From JAVJST01 sp965229715 (lineage in GTDB: Bacteria > Pseudomonadota > Alphaproteobacteria > Rhodospirillales > Casp-alpha2): DNA of 64,000 nt. Below the pieces are notes generated by a model. That model made no database searches. It was given only the letters and a program-made list of their open reading frames with translations, and was not told the DNA's origin. A program made the position numbers and the translations under genes. Below are positions 51,356 to 60,116 of the stretch, one piece after another. The stretch spans positions 496,001 to 560,000 of the forward strand of contig CBDDJL010000002.1 in the NCBI GenBank assembly GCA_965229715.1, in the 5' to 3' direction. Positions within the stretch are counted from its first letter, which is position 1. The number at the start of each line of letters is the position of its first letter.

Positions 51356-51416
51356 TCGCCGGCGTCGTCAATGAGAACGCCGCTTTCGTGCATTTCCCTG
51401 TTTCCGGTTTCGGACA

Positions 51417-52244
51417 TCAATCGCTCCACGGCCAACCCTCGACCGGCTCGCCCTCGTCGTGCCCCTTGATCTTGTCGCCGAACTCGGCGGCCCAATCGAT
51501 CGGTCTCTTGAACTCAAAGATGTGCAAATCAATGAAATAAGATGACCAGTCGGTCATCGAAAAGTAATGCTCCGATCCGTAGTCGTGAGGACCCGAGATC
51601 ATATCGGTGATGCAGTAAAAATAGTACCAAGCCTTGACGAAATGCTCGCCGCCAGCCACTTCGCAGTATTGATCGTAAAACTTGGGCGTTGCGCCGACTA
51701 GGAAGTCGGCTTCTTCGAAGTCGGCCAGACCCCAATCGCCGGACGGGTCGAACATCAGGATTGGTTGATCCTGTATTGATTTTCCGAACAATCTCACGAA
51801 CTCATTGAACCCGTCGTCGATGCCCTTGTTATCGGGCGTCACGACGCCGTAAGAGGGTGGTCTATCGTGCAGAGATTCGTAGTCTTCAGCGGGAATACTG
51901 TCGTTGGTCAGCACGAGACAGTCGGCGTCGCGTTTCTCAAGGCACCAGATCAGCGGATCGGTCCAGCTGCGAAGTTCAGGCAGGCCGTCACGCCGAGGAA
52001 AACCGTCAAACCACTCGACAGTATTACTTCTTATGTGGAGCATGCCCGGAGCGGGATCCATACCACTCTCCCACGAGCCGATACTGGTGGGCAACAGGAT
52101 ACCCTTCCACGCGGGATCGACAAAAGGCGGTTCCGGCTCAATATCGGGTCCGCCCCACAAGCACCGGGTATCGGGTTTAAAAACCCGGTTCCGCAGTTCG
52201 CGGAGCCGGGCGAAATCGGGGTCGTCTTCTGTGATGATTTTCAT
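51417..52244 (-). CDS. Acidic protein of unknown function, candidate immunity protein
   Basis: About 275 residues from MKIITEDD (52244); an upstream extension lacks support. I do not recognise the family. The protein is strongly acidic and aromatic-rich, with no signal peptide. It lies directly downstream, on the same strand, of a gene with a phage-associated N-terminal module and a variable C-terminus, the normal place for an immunity gene. That role is inferred from position only. Confidence 0.6.
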   Translation of the reverse strand: MKIITEDDPDFARLRELRNRVFKPDTRCLWGGPDIEPEPPFVDPAWKGILLPTSIGSWESGMDPAPGMLHIRSNTVEWFDGFPRRDGLPELRSWTDPLIWCLEKRDADCLVLTNDSIPAEDYESLHDRPPSYGVVTPDNKGIDDGFNEFVRLFGKSIQDQPILMFDPSGDWGLADFEEADFLVGATPKFYDQYCEVAGGEHFVKAWYYFYCITDMISGPHDYGSEHYFSMTDWSSYFIDLHIFEFKRPIDWAAEFGDKIKGHDEGEPVEGWPWSD

Positions 52245-52334
52245 GGCGCACGACCCATCTGGTTGGATCGGGATGCTAGCATGCAGCCCGGTTCTCATCC
52301 ACCGGCGTTAACCGGTTGACCGTACGCCGCACCA

Positions 52335-53763
52335 TCACTTCCGCATGAATGGCTCCTTCGTCTTGTTGCCGAACCGCCACTTGTACGACCATTTCGGTTT
52401 ATCTTTGCCGCCCCGGGGCTTTTCATACTCGACGGTCGGCCGTCCATCATGGCTTGAGTCACGATAGCGAACCCTGGTGCCGTCCGGCAGCTTGACTACT
52501 TTTCCTTCGTAGTCGGGCTTCACGATGGGGCTGGCCGCGCTCGGATCGCCGCCGAGATCGCGAACCAGATCGTCGAAGAACGCGCCTGCACGGTCGCGAT
52601 TTTCTCCGGTGTCAATGGACAGTCCATTGTTGTTGCCGCCGTCGATGCGATAGTGTCGTGGCAATCGCTCCTCGATGACTTCCCGTTGCTCGGGCGAGCG
52701 GTTGTCGAGAGTGTCGAGGCCATCTTTAAGAAGGTTTTCCTCTGAGGTCAGGCCATCGGGGTTGTTTCGGATCTTGTCTCTGATCGCTTCGACCGGTGTC
52801 GGATCTGTTGGCGTGATGTGGAGGATAAGGTCGTCCGCAGTCGTTTCTTCCGACTGATCGGGCAGGGTCTCGGGTTTCTGCTCGATGGTCTGCTGTTCCG
52901 ATGGCGGCAATGGCGATATCGGGTCGGCCTGCGGCAGGGTTTCTTTGTCCATCGCCGGGTCCGGCCGGTCTTCCGGGAGCGTTTCCGTCGTCGGCAGCGG
53001 CTCGGCAATGTCGGTGCGGCCAAGCAGGTCGTTCAGTGTGTCGAACGCCCATTGTTGGCCGGCCTCGATGCCGGCGGCGATCTTGTCGGCATTCTGCTGG
53101 GTGACGATGCCGGCGCCGACCAGTAACGGCAGGCTCATAAGCATGAGTGGAACGGCCTGCACAGCGGCAACCTCGACCTCGCCTTCCTTCGACGGTCGGG
53201 CGGTGCTGAGCGTGTCGCGAAGGTCGTCGTTGATCGCCCTGAAGGCTTGCTTGTCGCCCTCGGCGGCGTCCTCCAGATTCACCAGATTGAGGGCGCGGCC
53301 CATCCGTTCCGTTTCGTCGGGGAGTTCCTTCTTCAGGGCCGTGCGCCAGCGCTTGCAGGCTTCGGGATCGGCTTTGTGAAGCTGCGAGCAGAAGTCGCCG
53401 AGTTCGGCGCGCGCGCCGTTGCCGGAGTCCCGCACGGCATCCGCATGGGTGCGGGCCAGATCGCCGAGGTCCGATGTCTTGAGCGCCGCCCGCACGGTTC
53501 GCGCATTCTCCGCGATCACCTCGCCGTTTCTGCGTTTCTCTCGGATGCGCCCGGCGAGCTGCTCGACCTCGGGAACGAAGATTATCGCGCCCGGCGGCCG
53601 GCGGCCGGCGGCGGCGCGGCGGTTCGGGAACGAAGCCGGACGGGCGACCGAGCGGTTTTGTCCGGGCCGGCTGGTCGTCCCCGAGCAGCGAGCGTGGCGG
53701 CGGGATGCGGTCGACGATGCGCTTGAACGGGTCGACGATGCGTTTGAACGGGTCGGGGATCAT
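52335..53763 (-). pseudogene. Variable-C-terminus phage protein, copy A (frameshifted)
   Basis: Two frames of one gene. The first begins MIPDPFKRIV at 53763 and reads to RRRPPAAG. The second resumes with EVIAENARTVRAALKT-like sequence and ends at FGNKTKEPFMRK. Comparison with copy B (58534-59535) shows a 7-nt insertion in a GGCGGCC tandem at about 53590-53615, which breaks the frame. The shared N-terminal module is about 150 residues; the rest, including a hydrophobic segment (VPLMLMSLPLLVGAG) and an acidic Pro-rich spacer, is unique. The DPFKRIV unit at the start is duplicated. Either a pseudogene or a slippage-switched gene. Confidence 0.7.
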
Positions 53764-53781
53764 CACGATCTCCAAATGGTT

Positions 53782-54468
53782 TCAGATAGCGAAATCGGTA
53801 CGGGCGGTTGCAGGCTTGATGCCCCGGCGCCAATCGCGACGCGGTTTTGGCCGACCCGCCGCAGGCACGGCGGGAAGGGGATACGGTTCCTCGAGCAGGC
53901 AACCGGCGACCGCATCGAGCCCGTCGTCCGGACCGTCCGTATCGGGCCGCCAGTCCCGCATTTCAGAAATCAGCGGCGATGCCAGCACGTCCGCGTGAGC
54001 ATAGAGACGGTTCGCGGCGAGCGCGGCGTCGAAAGCATCGAGGATGCGGAGTGCCTTCGGCGTCCGGTTCGACTGCTCGCGCACGGAAATTGCGAGGCCG
54101 CGTTCCCGCGCCAAACGTCGGAGCGTTCCTGGCACCATACGGCCGATGCCATTGGTCTCCACCGTAATGCGCGGGAGAAAATTGCGGTCGGCGAAGGCAA
54201 TTGCCTTTTCGCATTGCTGGGTCAGTTCGTCAGTCTCATCCAGCCGCTTCGGGTCAAACGTGATGTATTCGATGGCATGGATGCGGCGGTTGCCGTCCTC
54301 GTCCGTGAAGACGCAGGCGATGACGCTGCCGTCGCCGCGTTCCGGGTCGCCGTACGCGGGATCCCACCAGCACGATGCCCGATTAAGCCGTTGAGCGCCG
54401 AGGCGAAGCGTCGCCTCGCCGCCGCCTTCGCTGTAGTCGAGCTCGGCGTCATAGGGTATTGCCCGCAA
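53782..54468 (-). pseudogene. 3' fragment of phage terminase large subunit (nuclease domain)
   Basis: About 228 residues matching only the C-terminal RNase H-like nuclease of a large terminase: SCWWDPAYGDPERGDGSV, RITVETNGIG and PDDGLDAVAGCLLE with its acidic residues. The N-terminal ATPase with Walker motifs is absent; the upstream DNA belongs to a tail protein in another frame, after a TAG. This is a deletion scar, and it means the prophage cannot package DNA with this gene. Confidence 0.78.
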
Positions 54469-54469
54469 A

Positions 54470-55732
54470 ACGGCCTAACAGGTACGGTGATCGTGGCAAG
54501 GGGTTTGGAGCCGGTCAAAGGATCGCCAGCACCGCTACCGTTGTTGCCCCACGTCACTGAGCCACCACTAACGATACCCTGCCAATACTTACCCGTGTCG
54601 CCGTCATAGGCGTGCGCGATGCGTAACGTGCCCAATCCAGCGCCAGTGAAATACGAAGCCGAAACGGTGGTTCCGTCTGCGTATGCGGTCGTGTCTGTTG
54701 ATGTGAGTACGGTCCCCCAAAAATCTGCATTTGCGTCTTGGTTGTAGGTTCGGTCCCGATTAACCACACCCGTCACCAAGGGAGCGCCGCTCGCAGACGA
54801 AAGCATATCGGTTTCCCAATACCACTTACCGCTTTCAAGCAATTCCAATGTGGCCGGAAAAATGTTCGGCGCGGTCGAGTTGCGGACGTATGTATTGCTA
54901 CCGTTAGAAATTGTCGGCGCAGTGGAGTTAACAGGCCATATGGGATTACCTGTTGCGAAGTTCCCTACCCCATTTACCGCGCTGTCGGTCGGCGTGTCGG
55001 AAACTTGGGTGATCGTGCCGTTGACGGTGAAGTCGTTGCCGTTGCCGCTATTATCAACGCCTGTAGACGGGTCCTTAATCCAAAATCCGTTTGTGCCAAA
55101 GGTAAGGTTCGTGAGGTTTTTAGGAATCCAGTTGCCATACGCGCCGGCTTCACCGAAATCGGACGGTGTAAGTGCCTGACCGTCCACCATGGCGACTTCG
55201 CACATATGTCCGTCGAAGTTATTGCCGCCGAGATTGCCAGCGTACTCGCCAATCGAAATAGGCCCGCCGTTGTTCAGTCGTGGTGTGTCGGTCATGTCGG
55301 GCGTCGTCGTAGCGGTATCGACCAACTGGATACCGTTTTGTAGAACTTGATCCGGTCTTCGGCGGTAGCGTTAGCGAAGTCGGCAACAACGACAAAATGA
55401 TTCCAACCGTCTACTTCACGATGCAGCCCATCTGAAGCAACGTTCGCCTGAGTTGCTGCAGAAAAGTACGTTATCCAGCGGAGCTGATCACTACCATCGA
55501 TATACCAGTCGTCAAAATCGTTACTGTTGAACAGTGACGATGCGTGCGCGCTGATAAAGGTCTGAGCCGATGCCAGTTTTGCGCGCTTCGCCCACAATGA
55601 GAGTGTGAACTGCTTCGGGTTATCGCCCGCCGACGCAGGGTTGAATGAAAGATACCCGCTCAATCCATCGAACAGCGCGGCGGCTTCGACGATGTAGCCG
55701 CCGTCATTGCGGAATGGGGGGCGTACAATCAT
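54470..55732 (-). pseudogene. Phage LamG/SPRY-like tail protein, frameshifted and 3'-truncated
   Basis: The N-terminal part (55732 to about 55345) starts MIVRPPFRNDGGYIVEAAAL, with a LamG-like FDGLSGYLSFN fold. The frame is lost at TTCTACAAAACGG, one A short of the expected FYKNGIQLVDT reading, and continues in the next frame (NGIQLVDTATTTPDM onward). The second part has the FGTNGFWIKDPSTGVDNSG and GNGNDFTVNG segments common in podovirus tail or head-decoration proteins. Its natural C-terminus is replaced by the terminase fragment near 54470. Confidence 0.72.
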
Positions 55733-56436
55733 CAGATATCCTCCGGATTGGCCGGCCAGCCCTGAGATGCCTGATAGCGGGCATCGCTCGCGGCGTACGA
55801 AGACGTGATCGAGAAGTCGTAATCCGAGATATCGGATGCCGGGGTGTCGGGTAGCGCGTCGATTGCGGCGAGATGCTCGTCACGGCGAATCCCGGTGATG
55901 ATCCGATGCTCTGACATCTCATGTGCATACAACTCGATGCTCGAGAGACGCGTGGCCGAATTCGCACCAGCGGGTACGGTTTTGCCGTCGAGTGTCGTGA
56001 AGTTGACGCCGCTCGGGATCGTGTTCCCTTGTTCTGCCCACTGAAGGATCAACAGGATTTCGTTGATGCTTTCCCGGTCGCTTGCAAGCGCCAGGCCCGA
56101 GATCGAGAAGATCAGTCCGCCGTCCATCACCTGAGTTGCCTTGTTGCGGACTTCCGACTTGCGTAGCTGCCGCACTCGGGCTGCGGCAATGTCGGAGAGC
56201 GTGTTCGTTTCGGTGATTGTCCAGCCGTCGTTCGCGTAGGACCGCGATATCACGGATTGGTGTCTGTCCGGCCGGGCACCAGGCACAAAGGCATACAGGT
56301 CGTCGTCCGGATCCGGCCCGGCGTTGAGCCGAACGTCGCCATTGGGCATGGTAATACGCTTGGGGTTGCGGGCGACCCTTGGGTCGCCGCCGTTCCAGAA
56401 TGCAAGCATGGGATTTTCCTCGGTGATTGAAGGCAA
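55732..56436 (-). CDS. Phage tail-fibre-associated protein (DUF4376-like)
   Basis: 234 residues. The second half, with IAAARVRQLRKSEVRNKATQ, FTTLDGKTVPAG and LYAHEMSEHRIITGI, resembles the tail-fibre-assembly DUF4376 type. Its stop overlaps the start of the LamG protein by a single base, so they were co-translated. It lies in the prophage tail module. Confidence 0.62.
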   Translation of the reverse strand: MPSITEENPMLAFWNGGDPRVARNPKRITMPNGDVRLNAGPDPDDDLYAFVPGARPDRHQSVISRSYANDGWTITETNTLSDIAAARVRQLRKSEVRNKATQVMDGGLIFSISGLALASDRESINEILLILQWAEQGNTIPSGVNFTTLDGKTVPAGANSATRLSSIELYAHEMSEHRIITGIRRDEHLAAIDALPDTPASDISDYDFSITSSYAASDARYQASQGWPANPEDI

Positions 56437-56620
56437 AATCGAAACGATGAGCGGTCCACCGTCAGGCCCGCCAGCGCATGCAGTATCATTGCCGTCTTGC
56501 GATGGCAGATAGCGTGCACGGCTTTCGGCGCAGCGAATCGGCGCCGTCCCCGAACAATGAGTGCGGTGTAGAATGCGGTAGAGATGTGTGCGGGCGAAGC
56601 GGGGCCTGAGATTTCTTTCG

Positions 56621-57544
56621 TCAGACGGCCTGGGTAATTTCGAGATAGGTGTTCGTATTCAGTTTCGAGATACGCAGCAGATTGACCATGTTGGCGGTAT
56701 TGTCGAACGACCCGGCGATTTCATTGAAGCCCGAGAGCGTCAGCGCGTAACCACCGGTCGCGTCGATGGTCAATTCGACTTCGCAGTAACCTTCGTCGGC
56801 ATCGTCGGGCGCGGTCATCGTGAACGACCCGGTCATGGTGCCGTGTTGCACATTGCCGTCCGAAATGTGCAGCGTCGTCGCGGTGTTCAGGTTGCCGAGA
56901 TCGTGCGACGTGCCGAGCATGCCGGCGGTCAGGGTGTCGGAAACGTCGGCCTTGAGAATATCCGCGTCTGCGGCTTCTGCGCCGAGTGTCGCCCGCGCCG
57001 TGGCTGCATCCGCATCGTCGAGCACGGTCGCCATGTACGAACTCGCCGGATAACTGCCGGGGTCCGCCGCGGCGATCGGCTCGCCCGCGGCATCGAACGC
57101 GAGATAGGTATCGGTGCGCGATGATTTGTCGGGCAATGTCAAATCCGCCGCCGTGTCGGTCGAGGCAAGCCTGAGGGTGCGGGCGATGCGGTCCTCCGCT
57201 TCCTGGATCATGGCGGTCAACCGGTCGAGCTCGTCGTTGATGACCTTGGCGCGGAACTCGCCCGACTCCTGGAAGTCGGAGGTTCGCTCGACGGTCAGAT
57301 CGCGGAGCAGGGTAACCGACGCGGCATTGGGCGGTGCAGCGGCGAAATCTGCCGTGCCGCCGCTGTCGACCCCCGCGCCGGTGACGGTGTAATCGGTCGT
57401 CAGCACCTGTAGCGTCCCGTCGACGAAGACCGATAGATCGGCGTCCTCGAATATCGGGAACGGGTAGGTGAACACAGTCTGCACCCCGTCGGCGGTGTAC
57501 TGAACGCGGGGGCTGATGTCGTTGATGACGATGTGGTCGGCCAT
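56621..57544 (-). CDS. Podovirus-type tail fibre protein (T7 gp17 N-terminal-like)
   Basis: 307 residues from MADHIVIND at 57544, with GGAG upstream; the longer frame is rejected. The N-terminus reads YTADGVQTVFTYPFPIFED and VTLLRDLTVERTSDFQESG, the module that attaches T7-like fibres to the tail. The C-terminal half is beta-rich and Ala/Asp-rich, probably receptor-facing. It is shorter than a full fibre. Confidence 0.8.
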   Translation of the reverse strand: MADHIVINDISPRVQYTADGVQTVFTYPFPIFEDADLSVFVDGTLQVLTTDYTVTGAGVDSGGTADFAAAPPNAASVTLLRDLTVERTSDFQESGEFRAKVINDELDRLTAMIQEAEDRIARTLRLASTDTAADLTLPDKSSRTDTYLAFDAAGEPIAAADPGSYPASSYMATVLDDADAATARATLGAEAADADILKADVSDTLTAGMLGTSHDLGNLNTATTLHISDGNVQHGTMTGSFTMTAPDDADEGYCEVELTIDATGGYALTLSGFNEIAGSFDNTANMVNLLRISKLNTNTYLEITQAV

Positions 57545-57722
57545 GAAGGTCTCCTTGTCGATTGGGCAATGGGGTGCGAGCGCACGGACGGATGTCGCCC
57601 GCGCGCGCAGATGATTGATCCGGCAGGGGCCGGTCAAAGTGTTCAGGTTGTCAAGGTGAAGGCAGGGGTTCCGTCAACAGCAACTTACCGCCGTACGAGG
57701 GCGTGGCGCCGATTGACGAAGG

Positions 57723-58490
57723 TCAAGGCAGACACTCGATGCCGTATGACGCCATTTGATCGTGCACGATGGATTGGATTTCGGCTCCACGTTTTATTGT
57801 TTCTTGGGAACTCGTCGAACTGAGGCGTTCTAGGTTCTCAAGTGCGATATTCCTTCGGGGAGTATCCGGCGCACAATTGGCCGCCCATTGAAAAAGCACC
57901 ATCGCCATTTCAGGGGCGTCTTGCTGTTCCTCAGCAAAAACAGCGCGCCATATCAAAGCATCATAGTCGCCATTATGCGCCCTGTTCTTCATCGCCCAGA
58001 ATGTCGGGTCGAAATCGGGGTCGTCGGTCCAGGCAAAAGTATCTGCGGTGGCGTGTTCAACCGGCGGATTCCTGTTGCGCCGAATTGACACGAGCCATGT
58101 ACTGTCTTGCAGAATTGTCTCCAGGGCCGCAGCGATTTCCTCACGTTTGTTACAACTATCCGGCAATCGCACCTCAATCCGGTAGGAGTTCTCCGAGATA
58201 TTTTTGACTCGCGTAGGGTAACCAGCCGCACGGTATTCGTGCCGGTAAAGATGACCATCGACAAAATTGCGCAAGCTTTGGGTATCGGTGTCGGTCAGGC
58301 GTTGTTTCGATATTGCCTCGTACTCTATGTAACATTCGTCGCTTCGGAATCTTGGTGTCCATTCTAGCGCTTGGAACCGCTCCGTCTCGAAACGCATCTC
58401 ATCCGGCACGTTGGGGACGTCCTCTGTTCGAGCCGCAAAAAGACCTATGACAAGTATACACGCGAAGACCACGGCAATCAGACGCTTCAA
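57723..58490 (-). CDS. Secreted protein of unknown function, candidate immunity protein
   Basis: 255 residues with a Sec signal peptide or N-terminal membrane anchor (RLIAVVFACILVIGLFA). The rest holds helical, Sel1/TPR-like segments (FWAMKNRAHNGDYDALIWRA, MAMVLFQWAANCAPD). I do not recognise a family. It lies 43 bp after copy B of the variable-C-terminus protein on the same strand, as an immunity gene would. Periplasmic placement would suit neutralising a toxin that acts in or passes through the periplasm. Inferred only. Confidence 0.58.
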   Translation of the reverse strand: MKRLIAVVFACILVIGLFAARTEDVPNVPDEMRFETERFQALEWTPRFRSDECYIEYEAISKQRLTDTDTQSLRNFVDGHLYRHEYRAAGYPTRVKNISENSYRIEVRLPDSCNKREEIAAALETILQDSTWLVSIRRNRNPPVEHATADTFAWTDDPDFDPTFWAMKNRAHNGDYDALIWRAVFAEEQQDAPEMAMVLFQWAANCAPDTPRRNIALENLERLSSTSSQETIKRGAEIQSIVHDQMASYGIECLP

Positions 58491-58533
58491 GACTCTCTCC
58501 TTCGACGATTGGTTTTCAAAACCAATTTGAAAC

Positions 58534-59535
58534 CTATCTGGACAAATAAACCTTCAATTCATGTCCGGTGGAAGTGCCGTTCCGATCTGGTTGTGGTGGG
58601 ATCTGCAATTCAAACTCCCAGCCATTGGGATTGTCAAAGGGAGGTACATGTTGGTTTCCGCGACTGCGATTCTCTATGTTTATGCCCGAGATTGATGTAA
58701 CGCGCTGCGACAGATTGTCTGGTTCCGTCAGGAGTTGCATACGTTTCCCGCGATCATCCAACGGCCACCAAACGATGTCGTACTCCATGCCGTCTAGACC
58801 GAACGTATGGCTCGTGTGCCCAACGAGCACGGGCCCCTCCGTTCGGTAGGTGCGAACAGATCCTGTCTGGATTGCTTCCGGGCGTTGATTCCATTTGATA
58901 TCCTTGAGGATTCTTTCTTTGCGTTCTTCGCTGCGTTCTTTGTGGACGTCCACTGATGTCGCCACCTCGCTCTCGGGCGCCGGCGAGTTGGGGTGGATGC
59001 GACGAGACTTGGGTTCTTCGTGCTCATTCTTCCGGTTATCTGAACGTTCTGCCTCGGTCGAGATCGCCTCTGGTCCATCGACACGAGCTATCGCCCTCTC
59101 CAACCGACCGGTCTCGGCGGGCAGTTCGCGCTTCATGGCGGCTTTCCAGCGCCGGCAGGTTTCGGGATCGGCCTTGTGAAGCTGCGAGCAGAAGTCGCCC
59201 AGTTCGGCTAGCGCGCCGTCGCCGGCGTCCCGCACCGCATCCGCATGGGTGCGGGCCAGATCGGTAAGGCCCGCGGTCTTGAGCGCCGCGCGTACGGCCC
59301 GCGCATTCTCCGCGATCACCTCGCTGTTCCCGCGCTTTTCGCGGATGCGCCCGGCGAGCCGCTCGACCTCGGGAACGAAGATTATTGCGCCCGGCGGCCG
59401 GCGCCGGGGCGGCGGTTCGGGAACGAAGCCAGGTGTGCGGCGAGGCGGCCTTCCAACCGCTTCGGGCTCGTTCTCGAACAGCGAGCGCGGCGGGGGAATC
59501 CGATCGACAATGCGTTTGAAGGGATCGGAGGTCAT
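58534..59535 (-). CDS. Variable-C-terminus phage protein, copy B (polymorphic-toxin-like)
   Basis: 333 residues. The first 150 or so match copy A: DPFKRIVDRIPPPRSL, PEVERLAGRIREKR, ARTHADAVRD and LGDFCSQLHKADPE. A charged linker (about 160-215) follows, then an unrelated C-terminal domain (about 220-333; VLVGHTSHTFGLDGMEYDIVWW, ending in GHELKVYLSR). A conserved front with interchangeable back ends is the pattern of polymorphic toxins. It sits between the internal virion protein and the tail fibre, where podoviruses encode ejected core proteins, so the front may be a virion-loading module. The toxin role is inferred. Confidence 0.7.
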   Translation of the reverse strand: MTSDPFKRIVDRIPPPRSLFENEPEAVGRPPRRTPGFVPEPPPRRRPPGAIIFVPEVERLAGRIREKRGNSEVIAENARAVRAALKTAGLTDLARTHADAVRDAGDGALAELGDFCSQLHKADPETCRRWKAAMKRELPAETGRLERAIARVDGPEAISTEAERSDNRKNEHEEPKSRRIHPNSPAPESEVATSVDVHKERSEERKERILKDIKWNQRPEAIQTGSVRTYRTEGPVLVGHTSHTFGLDGMEYDIVWWPLDDRGKRMQLLTEPDNLSQRVTSISGINIENRSRGNQHVPPFDNPNGWEFELQIPPQPDRNGTSTGHELKVYLSR

Positions 59536-60068
59536 ATCCTGTGACGCCTCCCGATGGGTTGGGTGGCGCGGAAGTCCCGTTGAATCGGTCTCACTCGGCC
59601 ACGCGAGACGGTCTTTGTCGGCGACGGGTCGAAAAGGGATATCTTCGGAAGTTGACCTTCGAACTGTCCGAGTAGTCCTGTGGCGAGACCGAGCCCTTCC
59701 TCGAACAGGCTGGGGCCGGGCGACGTCGGGCTGTCGAGCTGGGAAAGGGTAAGATTTTCGAGACGTCGGCGGTCGGCAAGCCGCTGATTGCTTGCCGCAG
59801 TCAGGCCGGATAGTACCGCCGCCGCCGAACCGCCGGTGCCGACTCCGCCGGCGCCGAAGCGCGCACGTTTTGCCGCTAGTTCACGCCGCAGCCGCTTTTT
59901 TTCCTGTCGCTCCTCGATCTTACGGGTTTCAAGAATCTGCTGGCGTTGTGCGTTGGCGGCCCGTGCCTGGGCGGCGGCCTGTGCCTTTGCCTGACTGCGG
60001 GCCTGCTTCATGGATGCAACGGTGGTCAACCCTGATATGGCGAGGCTGACCGGATCGATACCGGACAT
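59532..60068 (-). CDS. Phage internal virion protein (T7 gp14-like)
   Basis: 178 residues. An N-terminal hydrophobic segment (DPVSLAISGLTTVASM) is followed by a long Ala/Gln/Arg coiled coil (about 20-75) and a Gly-rich stretch (GAGGVGTGGSAAAVLSGL), as in internal core proteins of T7-like phages that form part of the ejection channel. It overlaps the start of copy B by 4 nt (ATGA). Confidence 0.75.
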   Translation of the reverse strand: MSGIDPVSLAISGLTTVASMKQARSQAKAQAAAQARAANAQRQQILETRKIEERQEKKRLRRELAAKRARFGAGGVGTGGSAAAVLSGLTAASNQRLADRRRLENLTLSQLDSPTSPGPSLFEEGLGLATGLLGQFEGQLPKISLFDPSPTKTVSRGRVRPIQRDFRATQPIGRRHRI

Positions 60069-60116
60069 GGCGGTCTCCTGAGTATGGTGAAGATCAGTCG
60101 TTGACGACGGGGGACG

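Noticed and set aside
52726..53775. 349-codon Arg-rich protein in the alternate frame of copy A
   Set aside because: Only its first 60 or so residues match copy B; after the 7-nt insertion it is an out-of-frame reading.
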